Notes: generated by a model from the sequence alone, not told the origin. A DNA stretch of 64,000 bases from Candidatus Nitrosocosmicus arcticus (GCF_007826885.1 NZ_ML675580.1:124001-188000); one strand, 5' to 3'; numbered from the stretch's first letter, positions 25,814 through 36,377 are shown. Program-made: numbers and translations.

Positions 25814-26779
25814 TTGAACTCTATAATAGTTTCTCATGAATCAGATGTTGATGGAGTATTCTCTGCTTCAATTGCGCTCATGAGATACCCTCAATCTAAA
25901 GTAATATTTACTTCATATGGTAGGGATAACTTTTTGAGGATTTCAGATTTAATATATAAGGAAGTCGTCGCGACTCAGGGAAATGGTCTAGTGATTTTCA
26001 CCGATCTCGGCCTCAATGATGAATCGATCTCGCCTATTTCAGACACATTTAGTTTCCTAAAATCAAATTCATGGTCCGTTCTTTGGATTGATCACCATCC
26101 TTGGTCAGAGACGGCTTTGAACTTATTTGAGAAGGATAAAACTTTTGAATTGGTACTAGACAGAGGCGGAAACAAGTGCGCTTCTGAATTGATGTACGAG
26201 CACCTTCTCTATGGTAATAACAAGGCAAAGCAATTAGCAAGCATTGCACATACGTCAGATTACCTTCTAAAAGATCAAGACATACCGCCCTTGCCCGAGT
26301 TAATAGTATATTATAGGACCCTTTCAAATTTCTACTCAAAGATTACTCGTCTTGCCCAAAGAGTTTCTGACGGAATATTGTGGGATACCGAGATGCAGTC
26401 AGACTTTAATAATTATGTCAATCTTCGGAACGAAGCAAAATCAAAATCGCTAAAAATGATTAGAATACAAGGGTTATCAGGTGGACTTCGGATGGCAATT
26501 ATACCAGTTTCATCATATATCCAAACTAGTTTGTTTTCGGAAGAAATATTCCAAAAAACAGCAGTAGACGTGGCATTCTTCTTCAATAAAGAAGGTAAAG
26601 TTAGTATTCGGAGAAATAATCCTATAATTGAGTGCAATAAGATAGCTAATGAACTCTTTGAAGGAGGTGGCCATGAATATGCGGCAGGGGGTAAGATGAA
26701 ATCTGATGCGGATCAAATTGATAAAGTTTTAAGAGAGCTTCAGGATGCTACCGAAACTTGGCTAAAAAAAAAGATATAG
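25814..26779 (+). CDS. DHH-family phosphoesterase (DHH/DHHA1)
   Basis: A 321-residue protein with the RecJ/NrnA-like order. The first motif is SHESDVDGVFSA, then FTDLGLND and the diagnostic WIDHHPW (residues about 90-96). The C-terminal DHHA1 domain has the glycine-rich GGGHEYAAGGKM that binds substrate. Members hydrolyse short RNA/DNA or cyclic dinucleotides with Mn2+. The first motif has D-V-D-G in place of the more common D-x-D-A. Start is TTG at 25814. It converges on rps10. Confidence 0.85.
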   Translation: MNSIIVSHESDVDGVFSASIALMRYPQSKVIFTSYGRDNFLRISDLIYKEVVATQGNGLVIFTDLGLNDESISPISDTFSFLKSNSWSVLWIDHHPWSETALNLFEKDKTFELVLDRGGNKCASELMYEHLLYGNNKAKQLASIAHTSDYLLKDQDIPPLPELIVYYRTLSNFYSKITRLAQRVSDGILWDTEMQSDFNNYVNLRNEAKSKSLKMIRIQGLSGGLRMAIIPVSSYIQTSLFSEEIFQKTAVDVAFFFNKEGKVSIRRNNPIIECNKIANELFEGGGHEYAAGGKMKSDADQIDKVLRELQDATETWLKKKI

Positions 26780-26799
26780 AATAAGACAAATAAAATTTT

Positions 26800-27111
26800 T
26801 TATTGAGTTAAAGATACCTCAATATAAACATCTTCGGGGATCTTGAGGCGCATTAATTGCCTAATCGACCTGTCATCTGCGCCCAAGTCAATTACCCGTC
26901 TATGAACTCGTAACTCATACTTATCCCATGTATTAGTTCCTTGTCCGCATGGAGACTTGCGTGTAACGACCCGCATCTTCTTTGTAGGCAGTGGGTGGGG
27001 CCCTTTCAAACGGATTCCGTTTTTTTCCCCCATATCCTTAATTTCTGTACATACACTTTCTAACTTCAATAAGTTCGTGCTTGTGAGCTTGATTCTAGCT
27101 TCTTGAGGCAT
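26800..27111 (-). CDS. rps10: 30S ribosomal protein S10 (uS10)
   Basis: A 103-residue protein of the small subunit head. It reads EARIKLTSTNLLKLESVC then GPHPLPTKKMRVVTRKSPCG, with the family's R-x-H-x-R (ELRVHRRVIDL) and DLGADDRSIRQLMRL near the end. It follows EF-1alpha by 10 bp on the same strand, the standard archaeal tuf-rps10 order. Start is ATG at 27111. Confidence 0.97.
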   Translation of the reverse strand: MPQEARIKLTSTNLLKLESVCTEIKDMGEKNGIRLKGPHPLPTKKMRVVTRKSPCGQGTNTWDKYELRVHRRVIDLGADDRSIRQLMRLKIPEDVYIEVSLTQ

Positions 27112-27121
27112 TTAACTTCAC

Positions 27122-28435
27122 TTATTTCTTGTTTGGATCGTGCTTTTCAGTAATATTCTTTACGATCCCTGCTGCAATAGTCGTTCCCATGTCTCTCAAT
27201 GCAAACCTCCCAATTTCCGGGAATTCCTTAAAGGTCTCTATTGCCAATGGTCTTACTGGCCTGATTTTTACTATTGCGGCATCTCCTGTTTTCAAAAACT
27301 TTGGTTTCTCTTCTACAATTCCACCAGTCTTAGGATCAATCTTGGCTACAAATTCTGATATTGTAGCTGCAACTTGAGCTGTATGAGCGTGCAATACCGG
27401 TGTATATCCTGGTGCCATTGCTGTAGGATGGTGAATTACAATAATTTGTGCTTCAAACTCTTTAGCGACACTGGGTGGGTTATCTATATTCCCTATTATA
27501 TCACCTCTATGTATAGCCTTTTTATCTACACCTCTCAGATTAAATCCAATGTTGTCTCCAGCCTCCGCATAATCCATCTGAGTGTGATGAGTTTCGATCG
27601 ACTTTATCTCACCGGGCACACCTGAGGGCATAACAATAACCTTCTCATTTGTTTTCATTTTACCAGTCTCAACCCGTCCAACAGGTACTGTACCGACACC
27701 CGTTATTGTATATACATCTTGAACTGGAATACGCAACGGTTTATTGATAGGTTTTTCAGGAGGCGTAAAAGAATCTAATGCTTCTGCTAGTGTAGATCCC
27801 TTATACCAAGCCATATTTTCAGATTTTTTCACAAGATTATCACCCTTCCAAGCAGAAACTGGAATGAATCCCACTTTAGCCGTATTATAGCCTACCATTT
27901 TCAACATTTTTTCGACAATTTCTTTTACCTCATTGAATCGGGCTTCTGAAAAATTAACGTCATCCATTTTGTTTAAAGCAACTACTATTTGTCCTACACC
28001 TAGTGTTCTGGATAGGAAGGCATGTTCTCTTGCTTGACCACCTGGTTCTGTGGCAGCCTCTGTTTCTCCCGGCTTTACTGAAACCACTAGAATTGACGCA
28101 TCAGCTTCAGAGGCTCCAGTAATCATATTCTTGATAAAATCTCTGTGCCCTGGTGCATCAATTAACGTATAGAAGAATTTATTGGTTTCAAATTTTTGAA
28201 ATGCCAAATCAATAGTGATACCCCTTTCTCTCTCATCCTTTATGCTGTCCAAAACCCAAGCATATTTGAAGGTATCACCCTTCCCTGTTGCTTCTGACTC
28301 CTTTGCAAAAGAATCAATAGTTCTTTGATCTATAACACCCAAATCGACCATTAAATGACCAACAGTAGTTGATTTACCATTATCGACATGTCCTGTAACC
28401 ACCAGATTCAGATGTGGTTTTTTACTTGCGCTCAT
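27122..28435 (-). CDS. tuf: Translation elongation factor 1-alpha (EF-Tu family)
   Basis: The GTPase that brings aminoacyl-tRNA to the ribosome. G1 is GHVDNGKST, then DAPGHRDFIKNM (G3), NKMD (G4) and SAWKGDN (G5). Domains 2 and 3 follow after residue ~225 (GVGTVPVGRVETG, DNIGFNLRGV). It has 437 residues, as usual for archaea. Start is ATG at 28435. The 290-bp leader upstream is AT-rich, with a T-run/A-run (TTATTAAAAAA on the coding side) that could be its TATA region. It is co-transcribed with rps10. Confidence 0.97.
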   Translation of the reverse strand: MSASKKPHLNLVVTGHVDNGKSTTVGHLMVDLGVIDQRTIDSFAKESEATGKGDTFKYAWVLDSIKDERERGITIDLAFQKFETNKFFYTLIDAPGHRDFIKNMITGASEADASILVVSVKPGETEAATEPGGQAREHAFLSRTLGVGQIVVALNKMDDVNFSEARFNEVKEIVEKMLKMVGYNTAKVGFIPVSAWKGDNLVKKSENMAWYKGSTLAEALDSFTPPEKPINKPLRIPVQDVYTITGVGTVPVGRVETGKMKTNEKVIVMPSGVPGEIKSIETHHTQMDYAEAGDNIGFNLRGVDKKAIHRGDIIGNIDNPPSVAKEFEAQIIVIHHPTAMAPGYTPVLHAHTAQVAATISEFVAKIDPKTGGIVEEKPKFLKTGDAAIVKIRPVRPLAIETFKEFPEIGRFALRDMGTTIAAGIVKNITEKHDPNKK

Positions 28436-28728
28436 AAAGGATAAAAATCATTCAGGGGTTTATTTGTATTTCGCTATCTTTTTTTTAATAACGTTTTGAA
28501 ATCTAATTTCTATGATTATAGAACATATCGGAAAACCATTAAAACAACAAAAACCTCTGTGTTTTGCTCCGAAATCCATGGTTCTATACTATTGAGACGA
28601 TTAACAACCAATACGATGAAGTGGTAGAGCTTAACTCAAGGTTAGAATTACAAACTATAATGAAAAAAGGAAGATAAAGACGGCTAAAATGGAGAGGATG
28701 ATAAGTTAGTAATTATTCACGGCTTGGT

Positions 28729-29073
28729 TTATTTTCTATTATATGCATCCTCGATCCTGACTATGTCAGCTTCATCAAATTCGCCCATTGAGATTTCCAA
28801 AATGGTGGCCGGGGAGTGCAAATTCTTAACCCTGTGCTTTGAACCCCTATTTATGAAAATCACGTCGTTTTCATGTAGTATACTTTTTTTGTCATCGAGT
28901 TCTACAGAAATAGAGCCCTTTAGAACTTTCCACCATTCTTCTCTCTTATGATGATACTGCAAACTGGTTTGAGAATGCGGATTCAAATGTAATAACTTGA
29001 CAGTGCATTTTTCATTTTCAACAAATTTTTCAAATTTCCCCCAGGGCCTGTTCTCCTCATAAACCTCAATCAT
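28729..29073 (-). CDS. Cupin, mannose-6-phosphate isomerase type II-like
   Basis: A single-domain cupin of 114 residues. The first cupin motif reads LNPHSQTSLQYHHKREEWWKV (two His and Glu metal ligands), and the second is NRGSKHRVKN. It resembles the C-terminal half of bifunctional ManC and could isomerise sugar phosphates or simply bind sugar or metal. The N-terminus YEENRPWGKFEKFVE matches the PMI-II type. Start: ATG 29073. It stands alone. A possible 38-residue TTG-initiated frame in the spacer at about 28.56-28.68 kb is too uncertain to list. Confidence 0.85.
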   Translation of the reverse strand: MIEVYEENRPWGKFEKFVENEKCTVKLLHLNPHSQTSLQYHHKREEWWKVLKGSISVELDDKKSILHENDVIFINRGSKHRVKNLHSPATILEISMGEFDEADIVRIEDAYNRK

Positions 29074-29230
29074 GCTTCTAGATTTTATTTGCTCTCATAT
29101 TATTTAAAAATAAACAGCACTCTTTCTAAGACTTGGACATTCTGTGAATAGTTCCAATTGATTCGAGTGTACAGATTAAATATTTGCAAAGGGGCCATAA
29201 ATTATAACTAAATAATTTGGAAGACATGGA

Positions 29231-29593
29231 CTAGCGGATTGATATCAATGAATCGTCTAGTGTCCCAAAGCATTGGATGAATAGGTTATTGCTTCTCTTA
29301 TAGATCCAATTGGAGAACTCCTCGAACGTAAATACTCTCTGGTGCTGGATTGCAATCGGAACGTAACCTCCAAAAGTTATTACTTGGATCACGACGAAAT
29401 CCTCATTTACGATTGCAAGTTCTTGTTCTCCATAATCACTTACCTCATCAAGTAGTGTGGTGTAAAGTATTACGGGCTTGCCTGTTTCAGCAACGGTCTG
29501 AGAAAGGTCCATCAACTTCTCTCTGAAATTGTCAATCAGGCAATCTTCAAAGGACATTTGTCTACTTTCCTGCAGTCTCCGCACTTTTTTCAA
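29231..29593 (-). CDS. Hypothetical protein, thaumarchaeal-looking
   Basis: A 120-residue alpha/beta protein (ETGKPVILYTTLLDEVSDYG, ELAIVNEDFVVIQVITFGGY). It contains alternating strands ending with an aromatic helix (FTFEEFSNWIYKRSNN). No domain is recognised. Start could be Met1 or Met13 (MSFEDCLIDN). The gene is alone, with 430 bp of non-coding DNA upstream. Confidence 0.55.
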   Translation of the reverse strand: MKKVRRLQESRQMSFEDCLIDNFREKLMDLSQTVAETGKPVILYTTLLDEVSDYGEQELAIVNEDFVVIQVITFGGYVPIAIQHQRVFTFEEFSNWIYKRSNNLFIQCFGTLDDSLISIR

Positions 29594-30025
29594 GCATCCT
29601 TGTTCAATTAAAAGAATTTATCTACATTAAAGATCATTACAATTGACTTTTAACTAATAATCTTTACACATCATAGCAAATGTTTTTCAATAACATCAAA
29701 AAATGGTTGGGTCAGAGAAAATGTAAGTCATGGATCGAGCTCCCCGCATTTTCCTGTGCGACTATTAGCCTTTTTCAATTTGTTGCAAATTACTGAGTTG
29801 GATATTTAGATTTCTGGCATAATTCTAGAATTCTGATAGTACAGAATTCTTTGATAATTACATTATCATTCTTTCAGTGGTCAAAAAAAGTGATCATGAC
29901 CATTAAATTAAGCCATAGAAAAATTTGTATTTTGGTAAACGAGTAATGCGCACATTTTTAACATCTAAACCCAACGGTATTGTATTTGTTTAGTCTTGTG
30001 ACAATGACAATCACTAACTAGAAAA
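29594..30025. other. Intergenic, no gene seen
   Basis: The spacer between ileS and the hypothetical gene at 29231. No frame of note and no RNA gene. Some AT-rich stretches may carry the promoter for the gene at 29593. Confidence 0.45.
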
Positions 30026-33000
30026 TTAAAATATATAGATTGAAATTTCTCTACCGTCTAATTCTATCTTTTTAGATTTTTTAGCCTCATCGGTTTTCTC
30101 TGAAAATTCAATCTTCCTGACCCGTACCAAGTTCTGCAGATCCAATCCGAAATCACGTAATTTTGCAATTACTTCTGGTGAAAAATTGGAAATATATGCG
30201 GTATCCAATATTTGGGTAGGTGAATATCCCAATTCCTTTCTAAGCTGCTGAATGTTTCGAGCCAAGTCCTTAACCAAGCCTTTTGTAATTAATTCCTCGT
30301 TTCTGGAGGTATTTAACAAGAGAACTACATTTTCTTTCTCTCCTACTACATAATCGGTAGCTGGGACAAATGCAAAATCCATGTCTGTAATAGTCAAATC
30401 TATCGATTTATCGCGCGAATATTCGAAATGATAAAATCCCTGCTCCTCCAGTTGCTTGAGTATCCGGAATTTATCTTCACTTTCAAATTTATCAATCAAC
30501 AAGCCAATATCACCTTTAACGATCTTAGCAACAGTTTTTCTGTTTATGGTAATAGATGGAATTATTGGGGCTTCAAAGTTCATTAAGCCCATTATTTTTT
30601 CGACAACGGTATTTGCCCTGAGCTCTTTAACCTGAATATTTTCGATGTTCATTTGTTCTTTTAGCAATTCTTTTACCCCTCCCACTTTTAGAAATTCAGT
30701 CTCGTCAACGTAAATCAATGCTGATTCCAGTGGCCACCTCCTTTTCAATTTGTATCGGTTTCTCAATGAAAATGATAGAGACGAAATTTCTTTAATTTGA
30801 TCAAATGCTGCCTCAACCTTTGTATTGGCTATCACCGCCAGTTCTTCACCTCTAGGTATATTTTCCATCATAATGGAATCAAATTGCTTAAAACAGGATA
30901 GGTAAAGGTATTCAGTAAAAAACGGACAAATAGGATGAAGGATAATATCAAGCGTCAAAAGGCAGCGAGCCAAGATTCTATATACCGTAAATCTTCTTTC
31001 TTGATTATCCAGATCATCGCTCCAAAGATCATATCTTACCAATGGGACATAGGTTTGACTCAATGAATTTATGATAAAGTCTTCAATTATATGGGAAGCT
31101 TCATGAAATCTACAGTTATTTAACAAATCAGTAGATTCATCGATTAAGTTTTTCAGCTTTGTTAAGATCCAAATGTCTTGACTCCTCAATGTAAGGTCGT
31201 TTGCCTTCCAACCTGACCTTGAGTACCAATCACCGAACTGGAATTGATCATAGGAAGCGTTTTGCTGATAATAGATATGTAAGAAAAAAAGTGTGCTTAA
31301 AACCTGATGGGGTCTAGAAGACATTTCTTTAATATCAAAATTCAGGGGCTCTATTGGAGAAGATTTCCAAATAAAGTATAATCTGACCAGGTCAACAGGG
31401 TTACTGACCAAGAGAGATTTTGCATCAACAACGTTTCCCAGACTTTTGCTCATCTTGTTTCCTTTTTCATCTAAAACATGACCGGTGAACAAGAATGATT
31501 GAAAAGGAGATTGAGGACTTTTTTTGAAGATCACATTCAGCATCAATAAGGTGTATGCCCAACCTCGAGTTTGGTCGATCCCCTCTGTCAAAAATTCAGC
31601 TGGAATTAATGTATCGTATTCAACATCAGATAATGATGAATAAGGGGCACTTCCGCTATTATGCCACGTATCTAAAACAAATAATTCTCTTTTCATTTTA
31701 TTTTGACATTTTGGACAATTAATTAACACTTCATCAATCCAGGGCCTGTGCAGTTCAAAGTTTTCTCCATCTGGCAGATACGAGGATCTCGCAACAATTG
31801 CTTCCCTGGAAAATAATCCTTCTTTAAAAGAGCATTTAGTACATTTCCAAATTGGAAGAGGTGTACCCCAGACTCGTTCCCTTGATATACACCAAGGAAC
31901 TTTTTCCTTAATAATCTCGAGAAACCTATTTTTAGGTTGCTCATAAAAATAATTCACTTTTGATGCGGCGGCAATAGGCTGGTCTCCTAAAACATCAATC
32001 ATGTAGAAATACTCCTTCCTCGCCAACCAGACTATTTTGTGATGAGATCGCCAGCATGTAGGGTATTTATGAGTTAGTTTGCCTATCTTTATTACCGAAT
32101 TTGCTAATCGCATGTCATTAACGACAATTTGATCCACATCTCTTACGAACTGATCTTTGTATTTCCCGGCGTCTTTAGTAAAGAACACCTTATCATCTAT
32201 GGGTACAAAGATTGGTATTTTTCTTCTAGTTGCGATTTCAAAATCCTCTTCTCCATTTGCCGGGGATAGGTGGACAATTCCGCTACCAGTAGTAACATCC
32301 ACAAAATTTTCTGCGACTACAAAATGGATTTTTCCTTGGGATGCGAGACTATTCAAGCCAGGTATATTATTTAGCAGGGGATGGATATAATGCTGGCCTT
32401 CTAAATTTATGCCCAAGAATGTATCGAGTACTTCATAATTTTCAAATTTCAAATCGGCCATTAATTCTTTAACCCTATTTTCGGAAACAATCCATTTTTC
32501 CTTTTTACCCTCAATATCGACCTTTATAGTTAGATATCGAGCCTCAGGATTTACACCAACTAATTCGTCGGTAATCAATGTAAAAGGCATCGTAGTCCAT
32601 ACCACTAGGAAAGTTTCTGAATCTTTTAGATTTACCTTGTAATAGAATGAAGGATCTTCCACCTGCTCATAACTTTGATTGATTTCAGCATTACTCAATG
32701 ATGTCTGACAAGAAGGACAATATGCTACGACGCGAAACCATTCCTTCAAGATCCCATCCTCTAGTGCCTTGCTAATGTATTTCCATTCTCTTTCAATATA
32801 TGTATCAGTATAAGTCCAATATCCCTTTTCATAATCGAATGACATCCCAATCAAATTATCTACTTCTATCCATTTTTTGTTATATTCAAGAATTAATTTT
32901 TTACATGTTTCAACAATCTTCTTGATTCCAACTTTACGAAGATTATCGGATTTATTCCCAGTTAAGCCTAGAATCTTTTCTGCTTGAAGTTCCACTGGTA

Positions 33001-33274
33001 AACCTTGAGAATCCCATCCCGGTCGAAACTCCATCTTCTTTTTTTCTAAGATAGATTTTCTAAACCATAAATCTTTAATTATCCTCCCTCTGATATGACC
33101 TAAGTGTGGTTCCCCATTCATGGTAGGCGGCCCCTCTACGTAGCCTATCTTCCTTTGAAAATTTTCAGAATCACTAAAGTATTCATTGATATTTCTTTTT
33201 ATTGTGGGATCATCATAATATGCTCTAACTTGATTTTCAAACGTCTTCAACTCAAATTTATCCCCCAATTTCAT
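30026..33274 (-). CDS. ileS: Isoleucyl-tRNA synthetase
   Basis: A class I synthetase that charges tRNA-Ile and proofreads valine. The adenylation signature is GEPHLGHIRGR (HIGH-type, about residue 55) and GNKMSKSLGN is the KMSKS loop (about 610). The editing domain (CP1) holds VVWTTMPFTLITDEL. Two zinc-type CxxC sets are visible (CPSCQTSLSNAE and CTKC/CPKC). Length, 1082 residues, is archaeal/eukaryotic-type. Start: ATG 33274. It is a single gene; tRNA-Ile(GAU) lies at 41.5 kb. Confidence 0.96.
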   Translation of the reverse strand: MKLGDKFELKTFENQVRAYYDDPTIKRNINEYFSDSENFQRKIGYVEGPPTMNGEPHLGHIRGRIIKDLWFRKSILEKKKMEFRPGWDSQGLPVELQAEKILGLTGNKSDNLRKVGIKKIVETCKKLILEYNKKWIEVDNLIGMSFDYEKGYWTYTDTYIEREWKYISKALEDGILKEWFRVVAYCPSCQTSLSNAEINQSYEQVEDPSFYYKVNLKDSETFLVVWTTMPFTLITDELVGVNPEARYLTIKVDIEGKKEKWIVSENRVKELMADLKFENYEVLDTFLGINLEGQHYIHPLLNNIPGLNSLASQGKIHFVVAENFVDVTTGSGIVHLSPANGEEDFEIATRRKIPIFVPIDDKVFFTKDAGKYKDQFVRDVDQIVVNDMRLANSVIKIGKLTHKYPTCWRSHHKIVWLARKEYFYMIDVLGDQPIAAASKVNYFYEQPKNRFLEIIKEKVPWCISRERVWGTPLPIWKCTKCSFKEGLFSREAIVARSSYLPDGENFELHRPWIDEVLINCPKCQNKMKRELFVLDTWHNSGSAPYSSLSDVEYDTLIPAEFLTEGIDQTRGWAYTLLMLNVIFKKSPQSPFQSFLFTGHVLDEKGNKMSKSLGNVVDAKSLLVSNPVDLVRLYFIWKSSPIEPLNFDIKEMSSRPHQVLSTLFFLHIYYQQNASYDQFQFGDWYSRSGWKANDLTLRSQDIWILTKLKNLIDESTDLLNNCRFHEASHIIEDFIINSLSQTYVPLVRYDLWSDDLDNQERRFTVYRILARCLLTLDIILHPICPFFTEYLYLSCFKQFDSIMMENIPRGEELAVIANTKVEAAFDQIKEISSLSFSLRNRYKLKRRWPLESALIYVDETEFLKVGGVKELLKEQMNIENIQVKELRANTVVEKIMGLMNFEAPIIPSITINRKTVAKIVKGDIGLLIDKFESEDKFRILKQLEEQGFYHFEYSRDKSIDLTITDMDFAFVPATDYVVGEKENVVLLLNTSRNEELITKGLVKDLARNIQQLRKELGYSPTQILDTAYISNFSPEVIAKLRDFGLDLQNLVRVRKIEFSEKTDEAKKSKKIELDGREISIYIF

Positions 33275-33546
33275 ATTATATTGAAAATCAACTGTCCATC
33301 CATTCTTATATTTTTGGAAAACATCCTAGCAAACTCTTCAAGTTTCTAAAAAAAACAACTCGATTTCAGCGGTCGAGACTGATTTTTTTATATTACGTAT
33401 GAATTCGAACGTTAGCGTGATGTTTGTACATCATAGCAAAATTCAGGAATGAAAGAAACTTGTAGAATAGTTGTTCTCGTTCAGGAGCACCTGTATATAT
33501 TTTCCTTACAAATAGAATTATATTAAAATTGGAGAAATCTCTTAAT

Positions 33547-34083
33547 GTGAATAAATTTGATCAAATCGGAGCGGGAAAGAATCCGCCTGGCGACATTTAT
33601 GTGGTAGTTGAAATTCCTAAAAACAGTAACATCAAATATGAATTAGATGAAGAAACTGGTATTCTATTTGTTGACAGAAAGCTACATACTTCTATGGTAT
33701 ATCCGTTTAATTATGGATTTGTCCCTCAAACTAAGGAAGATGATGGGGACCCAATAGATATTCTGATATTGAGTAACGATGAATTTTCGCCGCTTTCAGT
33801 AATCAAAGCAAAGCCTATTGGCGTTCTAATCATGGAAGACGAAGAAGGAAAGGACTCCAAAATTATCGCCGTACCTCATACAAAGATTGATTTTGATTAT
33901 TCCAGATTCGATGAAATCGATCAATTGGATAATCGGACTTTAGATAAAATAAAGCATTTTTTTGAACACTATAAGGAATTAGAAAAAGGCAAGTTTGTGA
34001 AGGTCACCGGCTGGGAAAATAGCAAGACAGCAAAGCAGATAATTAATCAGGGAATGGATAGGTTTAAGACGGAATCATCATAG
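33547..34083 (+). CDS. ppa: Inorganic pyrophosphatase, family I
   Basis: A soluble Mg2+-dependent enzyme that splits pyrophosphate. The motif EDDGDPIDILILSND holds the active-site Asp set. Substrate residues are in GKNPPGDIYVVVEIPK and YPFNYGFVPQT. Family length is ~175 residues. GTG at 33547 gives MNKFDQIGAGKNPPGD, matching the usual start; a TTG at 33529 extends it by six residues. The C-terminal codons overlap cdvC by 6 bp in the convergent direction. Confidence 0.95.
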   Translation: MNKFDQIGAGKNPPGDIYVVVEIPKNSNIKYELDEETGILFVDRKLHTSMVYPFNYGFVPQTKEDDGDPIDILILSNDEFSPLSVIKAKPIGVLIMEDEEGKDSKIIAVPHTKIDFDYSRFDEIDQLDNRTLDKIKHFFEHYKELEKGKFVKVTGWENSKTAKQIINQGMDRFKTESS

Positions 34084-35379
34084 GGCTTTGAATTGTTCAC
34101 TCCAACGCATATAAGCTCTAACCATATCTGAACTCACACTAGGTTTTCTAACTTTAAACATTTCTTTAAAATCTGCTAAATTTAGTTCCCTTGGTAAATC
34201 ATCTGCTACTAATGGTTCACCCTTTTCAAATAATTCATTTACCACTCTTAGTTGTGCAGACTGACAAATGTCTTTAATGTCACTGGCACTGTAAGCTTCA
34301 GATAATCTTGCCAATTCGTCTACTTTAAGTAATGGGTCCTTTGTTAATTTCGAAACGTACTGTTTGAAAAGGTTACGTCGGGAAGCCATATCAGGAAGGG
34401 TTACATAGATCCTCTTTTGAAACCTCCTCAAAAATCCAGATTCAAGGCTCCAAGGCTTGTTAGTAGCACCTATTACATAAAGAAATGATTCTTTAGATTT
34501 TCCATTTATTCCATCCATTTCGGTCAAAAATTGATTCTTTACACGGACTTCTCCTCCAACCTCCCCATTCCTGGTCCCCAATAGGGAATCTATTTCATCA
34601 ATAAAAAGTAATATTGGGATTCTTTCTTTCTGGTGCAAAGCTCTCGCAAAAGTAAATAGCTTTGAGATATTTTTTTCTGCTTCTCCTAACCATTTGCTCA
34701 TCATCGATGCTGCATCAATATTTATGAAATACCCGTGTATCTCGGCAGCCGCAGCGGCAGCAAGTAAAGTCTTTCCGCAACCAGGCGGTCCAAAAAGCAA
34801 GATACCTCTAGGCCATCCGAGGGGGAATAGATCAGCACGTCTTGTTGGATATACAATGGATTCACGAATGGCTCTTTTTGCATCTTCGAGGCCCACAACC
34901 TCTTTCCAACTCACCATGGGCTTTTCCTTAAGTATTAGGTTTTCTAGCTCTGAACTCAACTCTTGTATCTTATTTGTATCTGAAGTTTGAGGATTCTGAC
35001 GTCCATTCTGAACATCATGCTGCAAATTTGTTTTATTTGAGGGAATAACGTGATTAATTCTTGTGTTCATCTTTGGCAATGGATTATCCATTATACCGTT
35101 TCTCTTAGGTTCAGGCTCAGCGAAAGAACGCCTATCATCCTCTAGTATACCATTTGCCATCTGTATTGCCTTTATTCTATTCTGATAAGCACTTGCCCTC
35201 TCGAGATAGACTCTATTTAACTTGTATTCTGGATAAATTTGAACCAACTTTATTAATGCTTCACTAGCTCTTTGATAGGAGTTTATTGCTGACGAATGTG
35301 ATCCTTGAGAATCGAGCTTGATAGCTTCGGCAGCGAATTTGCTTGCAGTATTCTCTAATTCCTGTGGCGCAAGTGTCAT
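34078..35379 (-). CDS. cdvC: CdvC, Vps4-like AAA ATPase of archaeal cell division
   Basis: A 433-residue ATPase. The MIT domain (residues 1-80, three helices) binds ESCRT-III-type CdvB tails. A linker of low complexity (81-140) follows. The AAA domain has Walker [10 protein letters not shown] (196-204), Walker B LLFIDEID (257-264) and an arginine-finger region FLRRFQKRIYV. The Vps4-type linkage is clear from the MIT. In ammonia-oxidising archaea CdvB/C carry out division. The cdvA and cdvB genes are not in this window. Start: ATG 35379. Confidence 0.95.
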   Translation of the reverse strand: MTLAPQELENTASKFAAEAIKLDSQGSHSSAINSYQRASEALIKLVQIYPEYKLNRVYLERASAYQNRIKAIQMANGILEDDRRSFAEPEPKRNGIMDNPLPKMNTRINHVIPSNKTNLQHDVQNGRQNPQTSDTNKIQELSSELENLILKEKPMVSWKEVVGLEDAKRAIRESIVYPTRRADLFPLGWPRGILLFGPPGCGKTLLAAAAAAEIHGYFINIDAASMMSKWLGEAEKNISKLFTFARALHQKERIPILLFIDEIDSLLGTRNGEVGGEVRVKNQFLTEMDGINGKSKESFLYVIGATNKPWSLESGFLRRFQKRIYVTLPDMASRRNLFKQYVSKLTKDPLLKVDELARLSEAYSASDIKDICQSAQLRVVNELFEKGEPLVADDLPRELNLADFKEMFKVRKPSVSSDMVRAYMRWSEQFKAL

Positions 35380-35570
35380 AGTATTATGTTCTCATATTAT
35401 ATTTTTAATTTGTTGATAGGATATGAAGTAAATAGTTTTAATCAAAAGAATAAAAAAAAATAAACCTTTTTACAGTTAATCAAAAAGGAATTGTAGTTCT
35501 CTTTTTTTTAATTATTAATATAAAAATTTTGACACACGATCTTACTATCCTTTACGATACAATATTAATT

Positions 35571-36365
35571 ATGATGTCAAATGATGGTAATGTAAATAAT
35601 GAAATTCTTGGTGGTCTAGAAGAATTGGGATTATCACAATACGAGGCATCAGCTTATTATAGTCTGCTTGGAAAGGGCATGATTTCAGCAACTGAAATAG
35701 CATATTACTCCAATTTGCCAAGGACAAAAATCTACTTTATCTTAAAGAAGCTGGAAAAAAAGAACCTAGTTTTTATAAATTACCAAAAGCCATTAATGTT
35801 TAGGGCTCTATCTCCGAAGGAATCTTTTGGCAACATATTAAGTAAGTATGAAAACAGGATCAAGAGTTTAAAAAAAATAATAGAATCGCTTCAACAAATT
35901 AATGAAAATGGCTTGAAAAATAAGGGGATAGAGGAGAAAAGATACCTAGTCTTAAATCAATTTTCCACAGACAGTAAGATTATTGAGTTAATCAAAAATA
36001 CAAACGAATCAATTGACATCTCTCTAAATCATTGGGGTAATGTGATTCTAAATGCCTCAAAGGAAGAAATATTGAAGGCCATATATAGAGGAGTAAAAGT
36101 GAGGATTCTTTTTGACTTTATGTGTCGGGATGAATCAATCATTCTACCTAATGCAATTGATAAAAGAAGGGCAAAAATTAGTACAAACATGTTTATCTTT
36201 GATACTAATACTATGATAATAATTAATAACGATGGGACAAAATCAGCGTATTTTGATTCCCATGAGATTTTTGTTCCCACTTTAGTTAGTCAATTTAACG
36301 ACACATGGCTCAAGATGGAAACAGCATCTTTGGAAAATAATAAAGTAGAGTCTATTAATTTATGA
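35571..36365 (+). CDS. TrmB-family transcriptional regulator
   Basis: A protein of about 264 residues. The N-terminal winged helix (LGGLEELGLSQYEASAYYSLL, residues about 14-80) is the TrmB DNA-binding domain. A coiled coil follows (KYENRIKSLKKIIESLQQ), then an alpha/beta effector domain in the style of a phospholipase-D-like fold (VKVRILFDFMCRDES). Ligand is unknown; TrmB members often bind sugars. Start is taken as ATG at 35571, with Met2 just after; a TTG at 35529 adds 14 residues, less likely. It converges on nnrD. Confidence 0.88.
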   Translation: MMSNDGNVNNEILGGLEELGLSQYEASAYYSLLGKGMISATEIAYYSNLPRTKIYFILKKLEKKNLVFINYQKPLMFRALSPKESFGNILSKYENRIKSLKKIIESLQQINENGLKNKGIEEKRYLVLNQFSTDSKIIELIKNTNESIDISLNHWGNVILNASKEEILKAIYRGVKVRILFDFMCRDESIILPNAIDKRRAKISTNMFIFDTNTMIIINNDGTKSAYFDSHEIFVPTLVSQFNDTWLKMETASLENNKVESINL

Positions 36366-36377
36366 GTGGTCAGTTAA